A stretch of DNA of 64,000 nucleotides from Methylobacterium sp. Leaf99. Lineage in GTDB: Bacteria; Pseudomonadota; Alphaproteobacteria; Rhizobiales; Beijerinckiaceae. This document shows, in pieces, positions 1 through 8,580 of the stretch; within the stretch, counting starts at the first letter, position 1, and each line of letters begins with the position of its first letter. Made by a program: the position numbers and the translations under genes. The stretch is taken from positions 1,342,228 through 1,406,227 of the forward strand of contig NZ_LMMU01000001.1 of NCBI RefSeq assembly GCF_001422375.1. Reading direction: 5' to 3'. The notes beneath the pieces are model-generated. The model worked only from the letters and a program-made list of their open reading frames with translations, did no database searches and was not told the DNA's origin.

Positions 1-39
1 GTCGGCCGTTCGGGGCTGGGAATTCTTGGTGCGGAAGAG

Positions 40-215
40 CCGGGAGGCCGTGCTGAGGCTGGCTCCGGGACCCTGGGGCGCACCGAGAGAACGGACGGTC
101 CGCCCACTACGAGGCGGGCTCGGGGCCCAGCGCCCTGATTAGTCGGCTGCCGCACCGGCGTTCCCGCGAGGGGCGTCGCGTCGCGCGGAGGAGGGCCGCC
201 ACTAGCCGAGTCGCC
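40..215 (-). promoter_or_regulatory. possible degenerate cobalamin riboswitch
   Basis: Read on the minus strand, this stretch has, in order, blocks resembling the AdoCbl riboswitch core: GGGAA, then GGTGCGGCAGCCG, then GCTGGGCCCC followed by GAGCCCGCCTCG, then GTGGGCGGACC, and near the end GGAGCCAGCCTCAGC, which resembles the usual GAGCCAGGAGACC closing block. The canonical CCCGCAACTG and GGGAAGGC boxes are not clearly present, so it may be degenerate or a chance GC-rich resemblance. If real, it would control a leftward gene beyond the window edge (cobalt or B12 transport would be typical), next to the cob genes. Confidence 0.3.
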
Positions 216-530
216 GACGCCGTGAAGACATCGTGACGAAACGGACCGGCCCCGAAACGGGCCGGGCCGGGGGACGCCGGGAGACCGGCAAAACTCAAAA
301 AAACGTGGTTTCGCGGCGTCCCGCGTCTCCCGTTTCCCGGCCATCCCCCGCGCCACCGGCGGCGGGGCCGCAGCCGTGCGCGCCCTCGAAACCGACGCCT
401 AGGCGCGCACGCCTCCGCCGTGGCAGGCTCCCTCTTGCCGGACGGCTCCCCGAGGCACACGGACATGAGACAGTTATCGGCCGATGGGGTCGACCGCCGG
501 TGCAAATCGCCGAAGGGCGGGATGCTTGGG
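216..530. other. intergenic stretch, no gene seen
   Basis: About 300 bases between the riboswitch-like block and the palindromic element. Open frames cross it on both strands, but their translations are Arg/Pro/Ala-rich low-complexity protein with no recognisable domain, as expected of spurious frames in GC-rich DNA. No RNA gene or terminator was seen. Confidence 0.5.
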
Positions 531-815
531 TCCCCTCTCCTTCCGGCAGGGCAATCGCAGATGAACCGCGACCGGCCCCGTCTCCGTCTCCGTCCGGGGG
601 ACGGCATCTCCCAACGCGCGGGCAGCACGGGTCCCCTCTCCTGGAAGGAGAGGGACAGGGTGAGGTGTGTGAACCCTCCGGAGAGTCCACGACCCTCACC
701 CCAACCCTCTCCCAAACAGGAGAGGGGGCCCGTCGCGGGTGTTCGAAGCCTCTTGGGTCCTGTTCGAGCGTCGGGAAAACCCATCTGCGATCGCCCTGCC
801 TTCCAGGAGACGGAG
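531..815. repeat. long palindromic intergenic element
   Basis: Nested inverted repeats. The outer arms contain CAGGGCAATCGCAGATG (547-563) and CATCTGCGATCGCCCTG (782-798), which pair at 16 of 17 positions. The inner arms pair GGAGAGGG and GGGTGAGG (647-665) with CCTCACCC and CCCTCTCC (694-712). The inner GGAGAGGG/GGGTGAGG core recurs in related form at 33448-33574 and 55535-55652, so this is one member of a dispersed palindromic family. It encodes no transposase. It runs into the 5' end of cobE, which affects the choice of that gene's start. Confidence 0.7.
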
Positions 816-1262
816 CCCGTCGCGCCCGACGCCGACACGCGGACGCGTCCGGCGAGGGAGCGGACACCCCGGGGCTGCGTCGCCGGAATCGGGTTTCGCC
901 ACGCCACGTCGGCCGACGAGATCCTGGCCCTCGTCCGCCTGGCCCTCGCCACCCGAGGCGTCCCCCTCGGATGCCTCGCCACCCCCGCCGACCGGGCGGA
1001 CGAACCCGCGATCCGCGCCGTGGCCGCCACCCTGGGCGTGCCCCTGCTAGGGATCTCGGCCGAGGCGATGATCGCCGTGGACGACCGGATCGTCACCCGC
1101 TCGGCCCGCATCGCGGCGACGCGGGGCGTCGGCTCCGTGGCGGAAGCCGCCGCCCTGGCGGGCGCGGGCGTGGGCGCCGACCTGATCCTCCCCCGCATCG
1201 CCAGCGCCGGGGCGACATGCGCCCTTGCGCTGCGCCTAGAATCCGTCACTCAGGCGCCATGA
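753..1262 (+). CDS. cobE: cobalamin biosynthesis protein CobE (CbiG C-terminal-like)
   Basis: The recognisable domain begins at base 873 (GCVAGIGFR) and runs to the stop. It matches the short CobE / CbiG C-terminal family that acts with the precorrin methyltransferases of the aerobic B12 pathway. Features seen are the glycine-rich start, an LGVPLLGIS strand, and the SVAEAAAL and LILPRIAS segments typical of the fold. The start is a problem: the only in-frame candidate near the domain is TTG at 753, inside a palindromic repeat and without a good ribosome site. Farther starts (GTG near 660-670, ATG at 420) lie in or beyond the repeat. The stop overlaps the cobM start as ATGA, so translation is probably coupled. 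Family assignment is fairly sure; the 5' end is not. Confidence 0.75.
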   Translation: MGPVRASGKPICDRPAFQETEPVAPDADTRTRPARERTPRGCVAGIGFRHATSADEILALVRLALATRGVPLGCLATPADRADEPAIRAVAATLGVPLLGISAEAMIAVDDRIVTRSARIAATRGVGSVAEAAALAGAGVGADLILPRIASAGATCALALRLESVTQAP

Positions 1263-2056
1263 CCGTCCATTTCATCGGCGCCGGCCCGGGTGCCGCCGAC
1301 CTCATCACCGTGCGCGGGCGCGATCTCATCGCGCGCTGCCCCGTCTGCCTCCATGCTGGCTCCCTGGTGGCGCCCGAGATCCTCGGCTGGTGTCCGCCGG
1401 GGGCACGCATCGTCGACACCGCGCCCCTGGACCTCGACGCCATCGTGGCCGAGTGCGCCGCCGCCCACGCGGCCGGCCTCGACGTCGCCCGCCTGCATTC
1501 GGGCGACCTGTCCATCTGGAGCGCCCTCGCCGAGCAGACCCGGCGCCTGACCCAGGCCGGAATCCCCTACACGGTGACGCCGGGCGTGCCGTCCTTCGCC
1601 GCCGCCGCCGCCGTGCTCGGGCGCGAACTCACCGTGCCGGGGCTGGCGCAATCCGTCATCCTGACCCGGACCTCGGGCCGGGCCAGCGCCATGCCGGAGC
1701 GCGAGACCCTCGCCGCCTTCGCCGCCACGGGTGCGACCCTGGCGCTGCATCTCTCGATCCACGTCGTCGATGCGGTGGTGACCGAGCTGACGCCGTTCTA
1801 CGGGCCGGACTGCCCCACCGCCGTGGTGTTCCGCGCCACCTGGCCCGACGAGCGCGTGCTCACCGGCACCCTCGCGACCATCGCGGGGCTGGTGGCGCAC
1901 GCAAAGCTCGAGCGCACGGCCCTCATCCTCGTCGGTCCCGCCCTCGACCCGGCGGAGTTCCGCGACAGCGCGCTCTACTCCACCGACTACGACCGCCGCT
2001 TCCGGCCGCAGGCCGGGACGCGGGCGGCCGGCCCCGTGGCGGGGGAGCGCGCATGA
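1259..2056 (+). CDS. cobM: precorrin-4 C(11)-methyltransferase
   Basis: A 265-residue SAM-dependent tetrapyrrole methyltransferase. It should methylate C11 of precorrin-4 to give precorrin-5 in aerobic cobalamin synthesis. It opens with [18 protein letters not shown], the SAM-binding loop of the CbiF/CobM family, and has the LHSGDLSIW and [12 protein letters not shown] motifs of the same family around residues 80-120. The length is normal. The ATG at 1259 overlaps the cobE stop as ATGA and the gene ends in another ATGA overlap with cobB, so the three genes form one translationally coupled operon. Confidence 0.93.
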   Translation: MTVHFIGAGPGAADLITVRGRDLIARCPVCLHAGSLVAPEILGWCPPGARIVDTAPLDLDAIVAECAAAHAAGLDVARLHSGDLSIWSALAEQTRRLTQAGIPYTVTPGVPSFAAAAAVLGRELTVPGLAQSVILTRTSGRASAMPERETLAAFAATGATLALHLSIHVVDAVVTELTPFYGPDCPTAVVFRATWPDERVLTGTLATIAGLVAHAKLERTALILVGPALDPAEFRDSALYSTDYDRRFRPQAGTRAAGPVAGERA

Positions 2057-3363
2057 CCGTGCCCGGCCTCCTCGTCGCCGCCCCCCGGTCGAGTTCCGGC
2101 AAGACCACCGTCACCCTCGCGCTCATGCGGGCGCTGAGTCGGCGCGGGATCGCCGTGCGCGGCGCCAAATGCGGGCCGGACTACATCGACCCGGCCTTCC
2201 ACGCGGCCGCCACGGGGTACCCGAGCTTCAACCTCGACAGCTTCGCCATGCCCGAACCCATGCTCGACGCCGTGGCGGGACTCGCCGGCACGGACGCCGA
2301 CCTCGTGGTGGCGGAGGGCTCCATGGGGCTGTTCGACGGGATCGTGGCGGGGGCCGGCCGCACCGGCGCCAACGCCGACATCGCCGCGCGCTACGGTTGG
2401 CCCGTCCTCCTCGTCCTCGACGTGTCGGGGGCCGCGCAATCAGCCGCCGCCGTAGCGCTCGGCTGCTCGCTCTACGATCCGCGCATCCGCATCGCGGGGG
2501 TGGTGCTTAACAAGGTTGCGAGCCCGCGCCACCGCCGCCTCGTGGAAGCGGGGCTGGCCAAAGTCGGCCTGCCGGTCCTCGGCGCCCTCATGCGGGATGC
2601 CGGCCTCACCCTGCCCGAGCGCCATCTCGGCCTCGTCCAGGCCCGCGAGACCAGCGATCTCGACGCCCGCCTCGACCGCCTGGCGGATCTGGCGGAGGCC
2701 GGCCTCGAGCTCGACGCGATCCTCGCCGCCGCCTCCGGCGCCACGCCGCCGCGGCGCGCCGGCGCCCTGCCGCACCCGCCCGGCCAGCGCATCGCGGTGG
2801 CCTCGGACGCGGCGTTCTCGTTCCTCTATCCGCATATGGCGGCGGGCTGGCGCGCCCTGGGGGCCGAACTCGTCCCGTTCTCGCCGCTCGCCGACGAGGC
2901 CCCGCCGGCCGATTGCGACGCGGCCTGGCTGCCCGGCGGCTATCCCGAACTCCATGCCGGACGGCTGGCGCAGGCCGCGACGTTCCTTGCCGGCCTGCGC
3001 GCCTTCGCGCGGGAAAAACCCGTCCACGGCGAGTGCGGCGGCTACATGGTGCTGGGGGAGAGCCTGGAGGATGCCGACGGGATCACCCACGCCATGGCGG
3101 GGCTGCTCCCGGTGGCGACCTCGTACCGGACGCGCAAGCTGCATCTTGGCTACCGGGTCGCGACCCTCCTGGCCGACGGCCCCCTCGGCGGCGCGGGCAC
3201 GCGCCTCGTCGGCCACGAGTTCCACTATGCGAGCGAGCGCACGCCCGCCCCCGAGGAAGCGGCGGCGCTGGCCCGCGTCACCGATGCGGAGGGTGTGGCC
3301 CTGGGCCTCGCCGGCCACCGCCTCGGGCGGGTGACGGGAAGCTTCTTCCACCTGATCGGATGA
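2053..3363 (+). CDS. cobB: cobyrinic acid a,c-diamide synthase (hydrogenobyrinic acid type)
   Basis: A 436-residue two-domain amidase that uses ATP and glutamine to amidate the a and c side chains of the corrin precursor. The amino-terminal dethiobiotin-synthetase-like domain has the P-loop [10 protein letters not shown] (residues 9-18) and [12 protein letters not shown]. The carboxy-terminal triad-type glutamine amidotransferase domain has LPGGYPELH and HGECGGYM, with the nucleophile at about Cys328, and ends in GHEFHYAS. It starts inside the cobM stop and is the last gene of the cob run. It converges on the XRE regulator 11 bases later. Confidence 0.94.
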   Translation: MTVPGLLVAAPRSSSGKTTVTLALMRALSRRGIAVRGAKCGPDYIDPAFHAAATGYPSFNLDSFAMPEPMLDAVAGLAGTDADLVVAEGSMGLFDGIVAGAGRTGANADIAARYGWPVLLVLDVSGAAQSAAAVALGCSLYDPRIRIAGVVLNKVASPRHRRLVEAGLAKVGLPVLGALMRDAGLTLPERHLGLVQARETSDLDARLDRLADLAEAGLELDAILAAASGATPPRRAGALPHPPGQRIAVASDAAFSFLYPHMAAGWRALGAELVPFSPLADEAPPADCDAAWLPGGYPELHAGRLAQAATFLAGLRAFAREKPVHGECGGYMVLGESLEDADGITHAMAGLLPVATSYRTRKLHLGYRVATLLADGPLGGAGTRLVGHEFHYASERTPAPEEAAALARVTDAEGVALGLAGHRLGRVTGSFFHLIG

Positions 3364-3374
3364 GCGCGGCCGCC

Positions 3375-3782
3375 CTACTCCTTGGCCTCCTTGGCTTCGG
3401 GCACCGGGGCCGGCTTGCCCATCTTGGCGATGGTCCGGACGATGGCGAGGGCATCGCGGCGCAGCTGGTCGTCCTCGATCAGCGCGTAGGCGCGCAGGAG
3501 TTCGATGGCGCCCTGGGCGCTGAGGAAACCGAAGACGTCGGACTGCGTGCCGCCGGCATCGTCATCCTCGAAGAACGCCGAGACCGGCACTTCAAGGAGG
3601 CGGGCGATCTCGCGCAGGCGCCCCGCGCCGACGCGGTTCTGGCCCTTCTCGTATTTCTGAACCTGCTGGAAGGTCACACCGACGGCGGTGCCGAGCGCGG
3701 TCTGACTCAAGCCGCGCGCCTTGCGGAGGGCAGTGATCCGCAATCCGACGAGGCGATCAACATCGGTGGTCTGCTTAGGCAT
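3375..3782 (-). CDS. XRE-family helix-turn-helix transcriptional regulator
   Basis: A 135-residue protein with a Cro/CI-type helix-turn-helix at about residues 10-68 (LRKARGLSQTALGTAVGVTFQQVQKYEKGQNRV). The carboxy-terminal tail of about 60 residues contains FEDDDAGG and a Lys/Glu-rich end. This is the short regulator type common in Rhizobiales and Methylobacteriaceae. Its targets cannot be read from the sequence. I chose the ATG at 3782 (MPKQTT), preceded by a purine-rich GAGAGATG, over a longer frame reaching 3884 whose extra residues look non-coding. Confidence 0.85.
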   Translation of the reverse strand: MPKQTTDVDRLVGLRITALRKARGLSQTALGTAVGVTFQQVQKYEKGQNRVGAGRLREIARLLEVPVSAFFEDDDAGGTQSDVFGFLSAQGAIELLRAYALIEDDQLRRDALAIVRTIAKMGKPAPVPEAKEAKE

Positions 3783-4221
3783 CATCTCTCGATTCAGTCC
3801 TTGAAGTTGACGTGACGTTAGCGCCCGGACCATCGGCGGAAACGGTTCGAAAAAGGTGATTTCACACGATCTCGTACGAACCACCCTTGAGTTCGGCTGC
3901 CTCGACGGTTGCCTCGATACGCTCAGCAGGGCCGCCCGAGTAGGTTTGCATCGGAAACTCAGCGCATCGTCTGCCTCAGCACTGACATTCGTATTGCTCG
4001 ATTTCGGTCAGAATTCCACGCTGCCTGCAGCTTGACCACAAAGCCGGCCCGAAAGGCAAGCGCCCCGTTGGGACGACGACGCCTGCGGACCGGCCCCGGA
4101 GACGACGCGACAGGAGGATGGACGCCATGGGGGGACTTCAGGGTGGTACTTCCGGTTGTCGTCCCGCCTGGGCTAGGATGCTCGGCGACCCGAACCGCAT
4201 CGAGAACCCCGGACATCCACC
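3783..4221. other. divergent intergenic region
   Basis: About 440 bases between the divergent XRE regulator and the ABM protein, so it should hold both promoters. I could not pick consensus -35/-10 pairs or an operator with confidence. The open frame on the plus strand here has no recognisable product. Confidence 0.5.
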
Positions 4222-4557
4222 ATGTATATCGCCATGAACCGCTTCAAGGTCGTCAAGGACTCGGCTGTGGATTTCGAGCAGGTCTGGCTCGGACGGGACA
4301 GCCAGCTGGGCGAGATGCCGGGCTTCGTCGAGTTTCACCTGCTGCGCGGGCCCGAGCACGAGGACCACATTCTCTACGCCTCGCATACGATCTGGGCGTC
4401 GAAGGCCGATTTCGAGGCGTGGACCCGTTCGGAGCAGTTCCGCAAGGCGCATGGCCGGGTTCCGACGACGAAGCCGCTCTACCTCGGCCATCCGCAGTTC
4501 GAAGGATTCGAGACGATCCAGACCCTGGGCGGCGCCGGTGCGGACGCCGCGGCCTGA
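4222..4557 (+). CDS. antibiotic biosynthesis monooxygenase (ABM) / heme-oxygenase-like protein
   Basis: A 111-residue single-domain protein of the dimeric ferredoxin-like ABM fold. It has the IsdG/HmoA-like pattern NRFKV near the start, then FEQVWLGRDSQL, MPGFVEFHLLRG and a downstream HTIWASKADFEAWTRSEQF. Members with this pattern bind and degrade heme, while others are quinone-forming monooxygenases; the sequence alone does not decide. It is monocistronic, followed by the convergent MFS gene. No iron-responsive operator was evident upstream. Confidence 0.85.
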   Translation: MYIAMNRFKVVKDSAVDFEQVWLGRDSQLGEMPGFVEFHLLRGPEHEDHILYASHTIWASKADFEAWTRSEQFRKAHGRVPTTKPLYLGHPQFEGFETIQTLGGAGADAAA

Positions 4558-4638
4558 CACACGCGCGTCCGGGCCGGGATCGGGCCGGCCCGGTCCCCAC
4601 CTTCACGCCGGACCGAGCTCACGCCGCGCGTGCCGCGG

Positions 4639-5901
4639 TCATCGCGTCAGGCGCGGCAGGAACGCCGCCGCGAGGCCGATGAGCGGGAGGTAGGCGCACA
4701 GGGCGTAGACCGTGACGATGCCGGCGTGATCGGCCACCTCGCCGAGGATCGCCGCGCCGAGGCCCCCCATCCCGAAGGCGAAGCCGAAGAACAGGCCGCC
4801 GACGAGGCCGATCCGGCCGGGCAGGAGCTCCTGCGCGTAGACGAGGATCGCCGGCATCGCCGAGGCCAGGATCAGGCCGATGGGCACGGTGAGCACCACC
4901 GTCCAGACCAGATCGGCGTGCGGCAGGGCGAGGGTGAAGGGCAGCACGCCGACGATCGAGCCCCAGATCACGGGTTTGCGTCCGAAACGGTCGCCGATGG
5001 GACCGCCCAGGATGGTGCCCGCCGCCACCGCGCCGAGGAACACGAACAGGTAGATCTGCGATTGCGCCACCGAAACGCCGAAGCGCTGGATCAGGTAGAA
5101 GGTGTAGTAGGACGAGAAACTCGCGAGATAGAAGTATTTCGAGAAGATCAGCGTCAGCAGGATCGCGATGGTGAGGCCGACCCGCCGGCGTGACGGGCCG
5201 GCGGCGATCCGGGTGCCGGTGCGGATGGCGGGACGCAGGGGCGCACGGAGCCGGCCGGCATACCAGCGGCCGACCCCGGTGAGCACGCCGATCCCGGCGA
5301 GGGCCACGAGGGAGAACCAGGCGACGCTCCCCTGCCCGTGCGGCACCACCACGAAGGCGGCGAGCAGCGGCCCGAGCGCCGTGCCGGCATTGCCGCCGAC
5401 CTGAAACACCGATTGGGCGAGCCCGTATCGGCCGCCCGAGGCGAGGCGGGCGACGCGGGTCGCCTCCGGATGGAACACGGCCGAGCCGAGGCCGACGAGC
5501 CCCGCCGCCAGGAGCAGCAGCCCGTATTCCCACGCCACCGACAGCAGGAGGAGGCCCATGAGCGACGAGCCCATGCCGAGGGCCAGGGAGAACGGCAGCG
5601 GCCTGCGGTCCGTGTAGAGCCCGACCATGGGCTGGAGCACCGAGGCCGTGACCTGGAACACGAAGGTGATGAGCCCGATCTGGCCGAAATCCAGACGGAA
5701 CTGCGCCTTGAGCAGGGGGTAGATCGCCGGAAGCAGGGACTGCACGAGGTCGTTGAGGAGATGCGACAGGCTGAGCGCCCCGAGCACCGCGAAAGCCGGC
5801 CCGGCCGCCGGCGTCACGGGACCGGATGTCGCCGGACCGGTCTCCCGCTCCGGCTGCGCACGCTGGCCCTCGCGGGCCGCCGCTTCGATGGTTCCTGACA
5901 T
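4639..5901 (-). CDS. MFS transporter, fosmidomycin-resistance (Fsr) type
   Basis: A 420-residue, about 12-helix major facilitator inner-membrane protein. Near the start, after a polar tail of about 35 residues, it has LSLSHLLNDLVQSLLPAIYP, characteristic of the Fsr subfamily. Later it shows the MFS loop motif as GPIGDRFGRKPV. Fsr relatives export fosmidomycin or other small molecules; the real substrate is unknown. I used the ATG at 5901 (MSGTIEAAA) rather than longer forms up to 6252, whose added residues are Arg/Pro-rich and untypical. It is divergent from the sugar transferase gene. Confidence 0.88.
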   Translation of the reverse strand: MSGTIEAAAREGQRAQPERETGPATSGPVTPAAGPAFAVLGALSLSHLLNDLVQSLLPAIYPLLKAQFRLDFGQIGLITFVFQVTASVLQPMVGLYTDRRPLPFSLALGMGSSLMGLLLLSVAWEYGLLLLAAGLVGLGSAVFHPEATRVARLASGGRYGLAQSVFQVGGNAGTALGPLLAAFVVVPHGQGSVAWFSLVALAGIGVLTGVGRWYAGRLRAPLRPAIRTGTRIAAGPSRRRVGLTIAILLTLIFSKYFYLASFSSYYTFYLIQRFGVSVAQSQIYLFVFLGAVAAGTILGGPIGDRFGRKPVIWGSIVGVLPFTLALPHADLVWTVVLTVPIGLILASAMPAILVYAQELLPGRIGLVGGLFFGFAFGMGGLGAAILGEVADHAGIVTVYALCAYLPLIGLAAAFLPRLTR

Positions 5902-6250
5902 GGACGCGTCCCGACGGGTCTTCGTTCCCGGGTCGCCTGCGCGCCATCGGTGTCGCGAACATGGCCGAAGGCGGCGTATCGGCGAGGGGGCTCGGGCAGG
6001 ATCGCCGGAACGAGGTTTTCGCGCGGATAGGCCCGGCGGAATTCGAAGACCAGGACGTTCCCGGAGGCGGCCGAGACTTGTCCGTGGATAAGTCGAGGGA
6101 TGATGGCGACTGGCCGATCCGATGGTTAACCCGGCATGATCCGTCCTGGTGCTGGTGTGTAAGGTCCGAGGATTGCGCCCCGATCTCATGAAACCGGGAT
6201 CGAGCCGCGAACCGGCTCGATTTGAGACACTTTCCGCCCCACGACGGGAC
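5902..6250. other. divergent intergenic region
   Basis: About 350 bases between the MFS gene and the sugar-transferase gene, presumably carrying both promoters. It includes a somewhat AT-richer patch near 6070-6160. No clear operator or hairpin was seen. Confidence 0.45.
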
Positions 6251-7768
6251 ATGGCGCTCCAGATGTTTCAGGAACCGATCCACAAGATGCACCCGGGGGT
6301 GCCCATCAACGCCGCGGCCCGCCGCGACGTCTGGGCCGCGCTCCTGCCGCGACGCCGGCGCGCCGCCTTCCGCCTGGGAATCTCCACGGCCGTGGCCGCC
6401 GCCGATCTGCTGACCATCCTGGGCACGGCCTACGCGGTGGACGTGATCTATTCCTTCGGCGTGCTCGGCGAATTCCCGCCGAGCGGCGTGAGCGGTGGAC
6501 TGCAGATCGCCGGCCTCGTGGCGGTGATGGTGCTGCTCACCAATCTGGCGCGGGAGGAATACAGTATCGAGACCTCGCTTTCCCACGGTCCGCACCTGCG
6601 GCGTACGGCGACCCTGTGGATCTCGGCCTGGGCGGTGGTGCTGATCCTCGGCTTCGCCACAAAGACCACCAACGACTTCTCGCGCATCGTATCCCTGGGC
6701 TTCTTCCTCGCCGGTCTGCCGATGATGATCGCCGTGCGCGCCGGCATGATCGGGCTGGTGCGCCGGGCGATCACGCCGGGCTCGGCCTCCATCAACCGCG
6801 TCCATCTCGTCGGGTTCGAAGAGGACATCGCGCGGTTCTACGCCCACAACGATGCCGAAGCCCTGGGACTTCGCGTCATCGGCACGAGCTACCTGCGCCG
6901 GATCGAGGGCGGTTCCGACGGCCTCGCCCGGCACACCCAGTTGGCCGAGGACCTCGATCTCGCCGTTTCGGTGGTGCGGTTCCTGCGCCCGGACGATGTC
7001 TTCATCCTGGTGCCGTGGTCCGAGGCCGACGACATCGAGCGCTGCATCGACGCGTTCCTGCGCGTGCCCGCCGCCCTGCACCTGCGTCCCGGCGCGGTGA
7101 TGGACCGCTTCCCCGACCTCAAGGTCGGCCGCGTCGGCCGCCTGTCGGGCCTCAGCATCGGCCGCCGACCGCTCCAGGCCGGCGAGATCCTGCTCAAGCG
7201 GGCGGTCGACCTCACCCTGGCGGCCACCGCCCTCGTGATGCTGGCCCCGCTCTTCGCCGCCGTCGCGGTGCTGATCAAGCTCGACAGCCCCGGGCCGGTG
7301 TTCTTCCGCCAGCGGCGCTACGGCTTCAACCAGCAGCCGTTCGGCGTCTACAAGTTCCGCAGCATGAAGACGGAGGGCGATGCGGTCTTCCGTCAGGCCT
7401 CGCGCAACGACACCCGCATCACCCGCATCGGTGCCGTGCTGCGCCGCTCCAACATCGACGAGCTGCCCCAACTCATCAACGTCCTGCGCGGCGAGATGGC
7501 CCTCGTCGGCCCGCGCCCCCATGCCCTGGCCCACGATCGCAGCTTCGAGCGGCGCATCGCCCACTACGCCCGCCGCCACAACGTGATGCCGGGCATCACC
7601 GGCTGGGCGCAGGTGAATGGCCTGCGCGGCGAGACCCTGACCGACCTCGACATGGAGCGCCGCGTCGCCCACGACCTCCACTACATCGACAATTGGTCGA
7701 TCTGGCTCGACCTCAGGATCATGGTCCAGACGGTGGTCTCGCCCCGCGCCTACAACAACGCGTTCTGA
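6251..7768 (+). CDS. undecaprenyl-phosphate sugar phosphotransferase (WcaJ/ExoY-like)
   Basis: About 505 residues. Several transmembrane segments lie in the first half (from about residue 30 to 170), followed by a CoA-binding-like domain. The carboxy-terminal bacterial sugar transferase domain starts near KRAVDLTLAATAL and has PGPVFFRQRRYG, FRSMKT, IDELPQLINVLRGEM and LVGPRPHA, the catalytic core motifs. It should transfer a hexose-1-phosphate to undecaprenyl phosphate, the first step of exopolysaccharide repeat assembly at the inner membrane. The start is uncertain: ATG at 6251 is preferred, ATG at 6188 is possible, and neither has a strong ribosome site. No other polysaccharide assembly genes adjoin it. 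Confidence 0.9.
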   Translation: MALQMFQEPIHKMHPGVPINAAARRDVWAALLPRRRRAAFRLGISTAVAAADLLTILGTAYAVDVIYSFGVLGEFPPSGVSGGLQIAGLVAVMVLLTNLAREEYSIETSLSHGPHLRRTATLWISAWAVVLILGFATKTTNDFSRIVSLGFFLAGLPMMIAVRAGMIGLVRRAITPGSASINRVHLVGFEEDIARFYAHNDAEALGLRVIGTSYLRRIEGGSDGLARHTQLAEDLDLAVSVVRFLRPDDVFILVPWSEADDIERCIDAFLRVPAALHLRPGAVMDRFPDLKVGRVGRLSGLSIGRRPLQAGEILLKRAVDLTLAATALVMLAPLFAAVAVLIKLDSPGPVFFRQRRYGFNQQPFGVYKFRSMKTEGDAVFRQASRNDTRITRIGAVLRRSNIDELPQLINVLRGEMALVGPRPHALAHDRSFERRIAHYARRHNVMPGITGWAQVNGLRGETLTDLDMERRVAHDLHYIDNWSIWLDLRIMVQTVVSPRAYNNAF

Positions 7769-7782
7769 GGTGACGGAGCGGT

Positions 7783-8307
7783 CTACGACTCGACGGGCTT
7801 GCCGAGGCAGGCGCCGCACTCGCCCTCGACTTCGAGGATGCGGCTCGACGGCTTGAAGCCCGCCTTGGCCAGGGTGCGTCCGAGCTGATCCTCTATCTCG
7901 GGCGAAGTGGTCTCGTCGATGGAACCGCAATTGCGGCAGATCAGGAAGACGAGGCCGGCGCCGTCCGTATGGGCATGGCCGCAGGAGACGAACGCGTTGC
8001 GGCTGGCGATGCGGTGGACGAGGCCGTTCTCCGTGAGGAAATCGAGGGCGCGGTAGACCGAGACCGCCGCCACCCGCTTGCCCGGCCCGCTCAGGCGCTC
8101 GGCAATGTCGTAGGCGCCCAGGGGCCGCGCCTGCGACGCCACCACTTCGAGGACGTCCCGGCGCAGGCGAGTGAACTGGAGGTCGCGCGCCCGGCACACG
8201 GCCTCGGCCCGTGCCAGGGCCTCCTCCGGCCCGTGATGGCCATGACATCCCGCCTCGGCGTGCGTGCCCGCGTGGTCGTGCATGGGCTCCCGGTCCCCGT
8301 GAGACAT
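7783..8307 (-). CDS. zur: Fur-family zinc uptake regulator Zur
   Basis: A 174-residue Fur-family repressor. The winged-helix part includes FTRLRRDVLEVV and AVSVYRALDFLTENGLVHRI. The metal sites include CGHAH, ICRNCG and a terminal CGACLG, giving paired cysteines for the structural zinc. It has an unusual His-rich amino-terminal tail with about seven histidines in the first 25 residues. Its position divergent from znuC-znuB, with a palindromic site in between, supports Zur rather than Fur or PerR. When zinc-loaded it should repress the divergent transporter genes. Confidence 0.9.
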   Translation of the reverse strand: MSHGDREPMHDHAGTHAEAGCHGHHGPEEALARAEAVCRARDLQFTRLRRDVLEVVASQARPLGAYDIAERLSGPGKRVAAVSVYRALDFLTENGLVHRIASRNAFVSCGHAHTDGAGLVFLICRNCGSIDETTSPEIEDQLGRTLAKAGFKPSSRILEVEGECGACLGKPVES

Positions 8308-8394
8308 GGCAGCACGATGATCTCGGGGGAAAACCGGTTTCCCCTTCGCGCATCGTGCTCCGGGCCGGTGAGCCGGCCCGTTGAATTTCGACGA

Positions 8395-8409
8395 TGTTAC
8401 AGTGTATCA
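8395..8409. promoter_or_regulatory. putative Zur operator
   Basis: An imperfect inverted repeat, TGTTAC-AGT-GTATCA (half-sites match at 5 of 6 positions), in the zur-znu divergent region. Position and general form (TGTTA...TA.CA) fit alphaproteobacterial Zur boxes. That Zur binds here is inferred from gene context. Confidence 0.55.
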
Positions 8410-8457
8410 GCGCGCAACGTAAGCCGATGCGCCCGTTCGGTCCGATTGACCCGTCCC

Positions 8458-8580
8458 GTGACCCGTCCCAGTCCCCCGCCCCGCCGCTCGCTGTTCCAGG
8501 CGGGCGCGCCCCTCCGCTTCGTCGTGGCCGCCGGTCTGGCCACCCTGCTCTGGGGCGCCATTCTGTGGGCCCTCGCATGA
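8458..8580 (+). CDS. small single-pass membrane protein upstream of znuC
   Basis: A 40-codon ORF starting with GTG at 8458. The first half is Pro/Arg-rich and the second half is a hydrophobic helix (FVVAAGLATLLWGAILWALA) ending at the carboxy terminus. Its stop overlaps the znuC ATG as ATGA, the same coupling used between znuC and znuB. It begins about 50 bases after the putative Zur operator, so it would be the first gene of the zinc operon. The ribosome site is weak and I do not recognise a family, so it may instead be untranslated leader. Confidence 0.4.
   Translation: MTRPSPPPRRSLFQAGAPLRFVVAAGLATLLWGAILWALA

Noticed and set aside
531-815. Possible insertion sequence with terminal inverted repeats
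   Set aside because: The arms pair well, but there is no transposase ORF and no target duplication could be recognised; kept only as a palindromic repeat.
107-1249. 380-residue minus-strand open frame over the cobE region
   Set aside because: Arg/Ala/Pro-rich translation, no domain, crosses the palindromic element and lies opposite the recognisable cobE domain; a GC-rich shadow frame.
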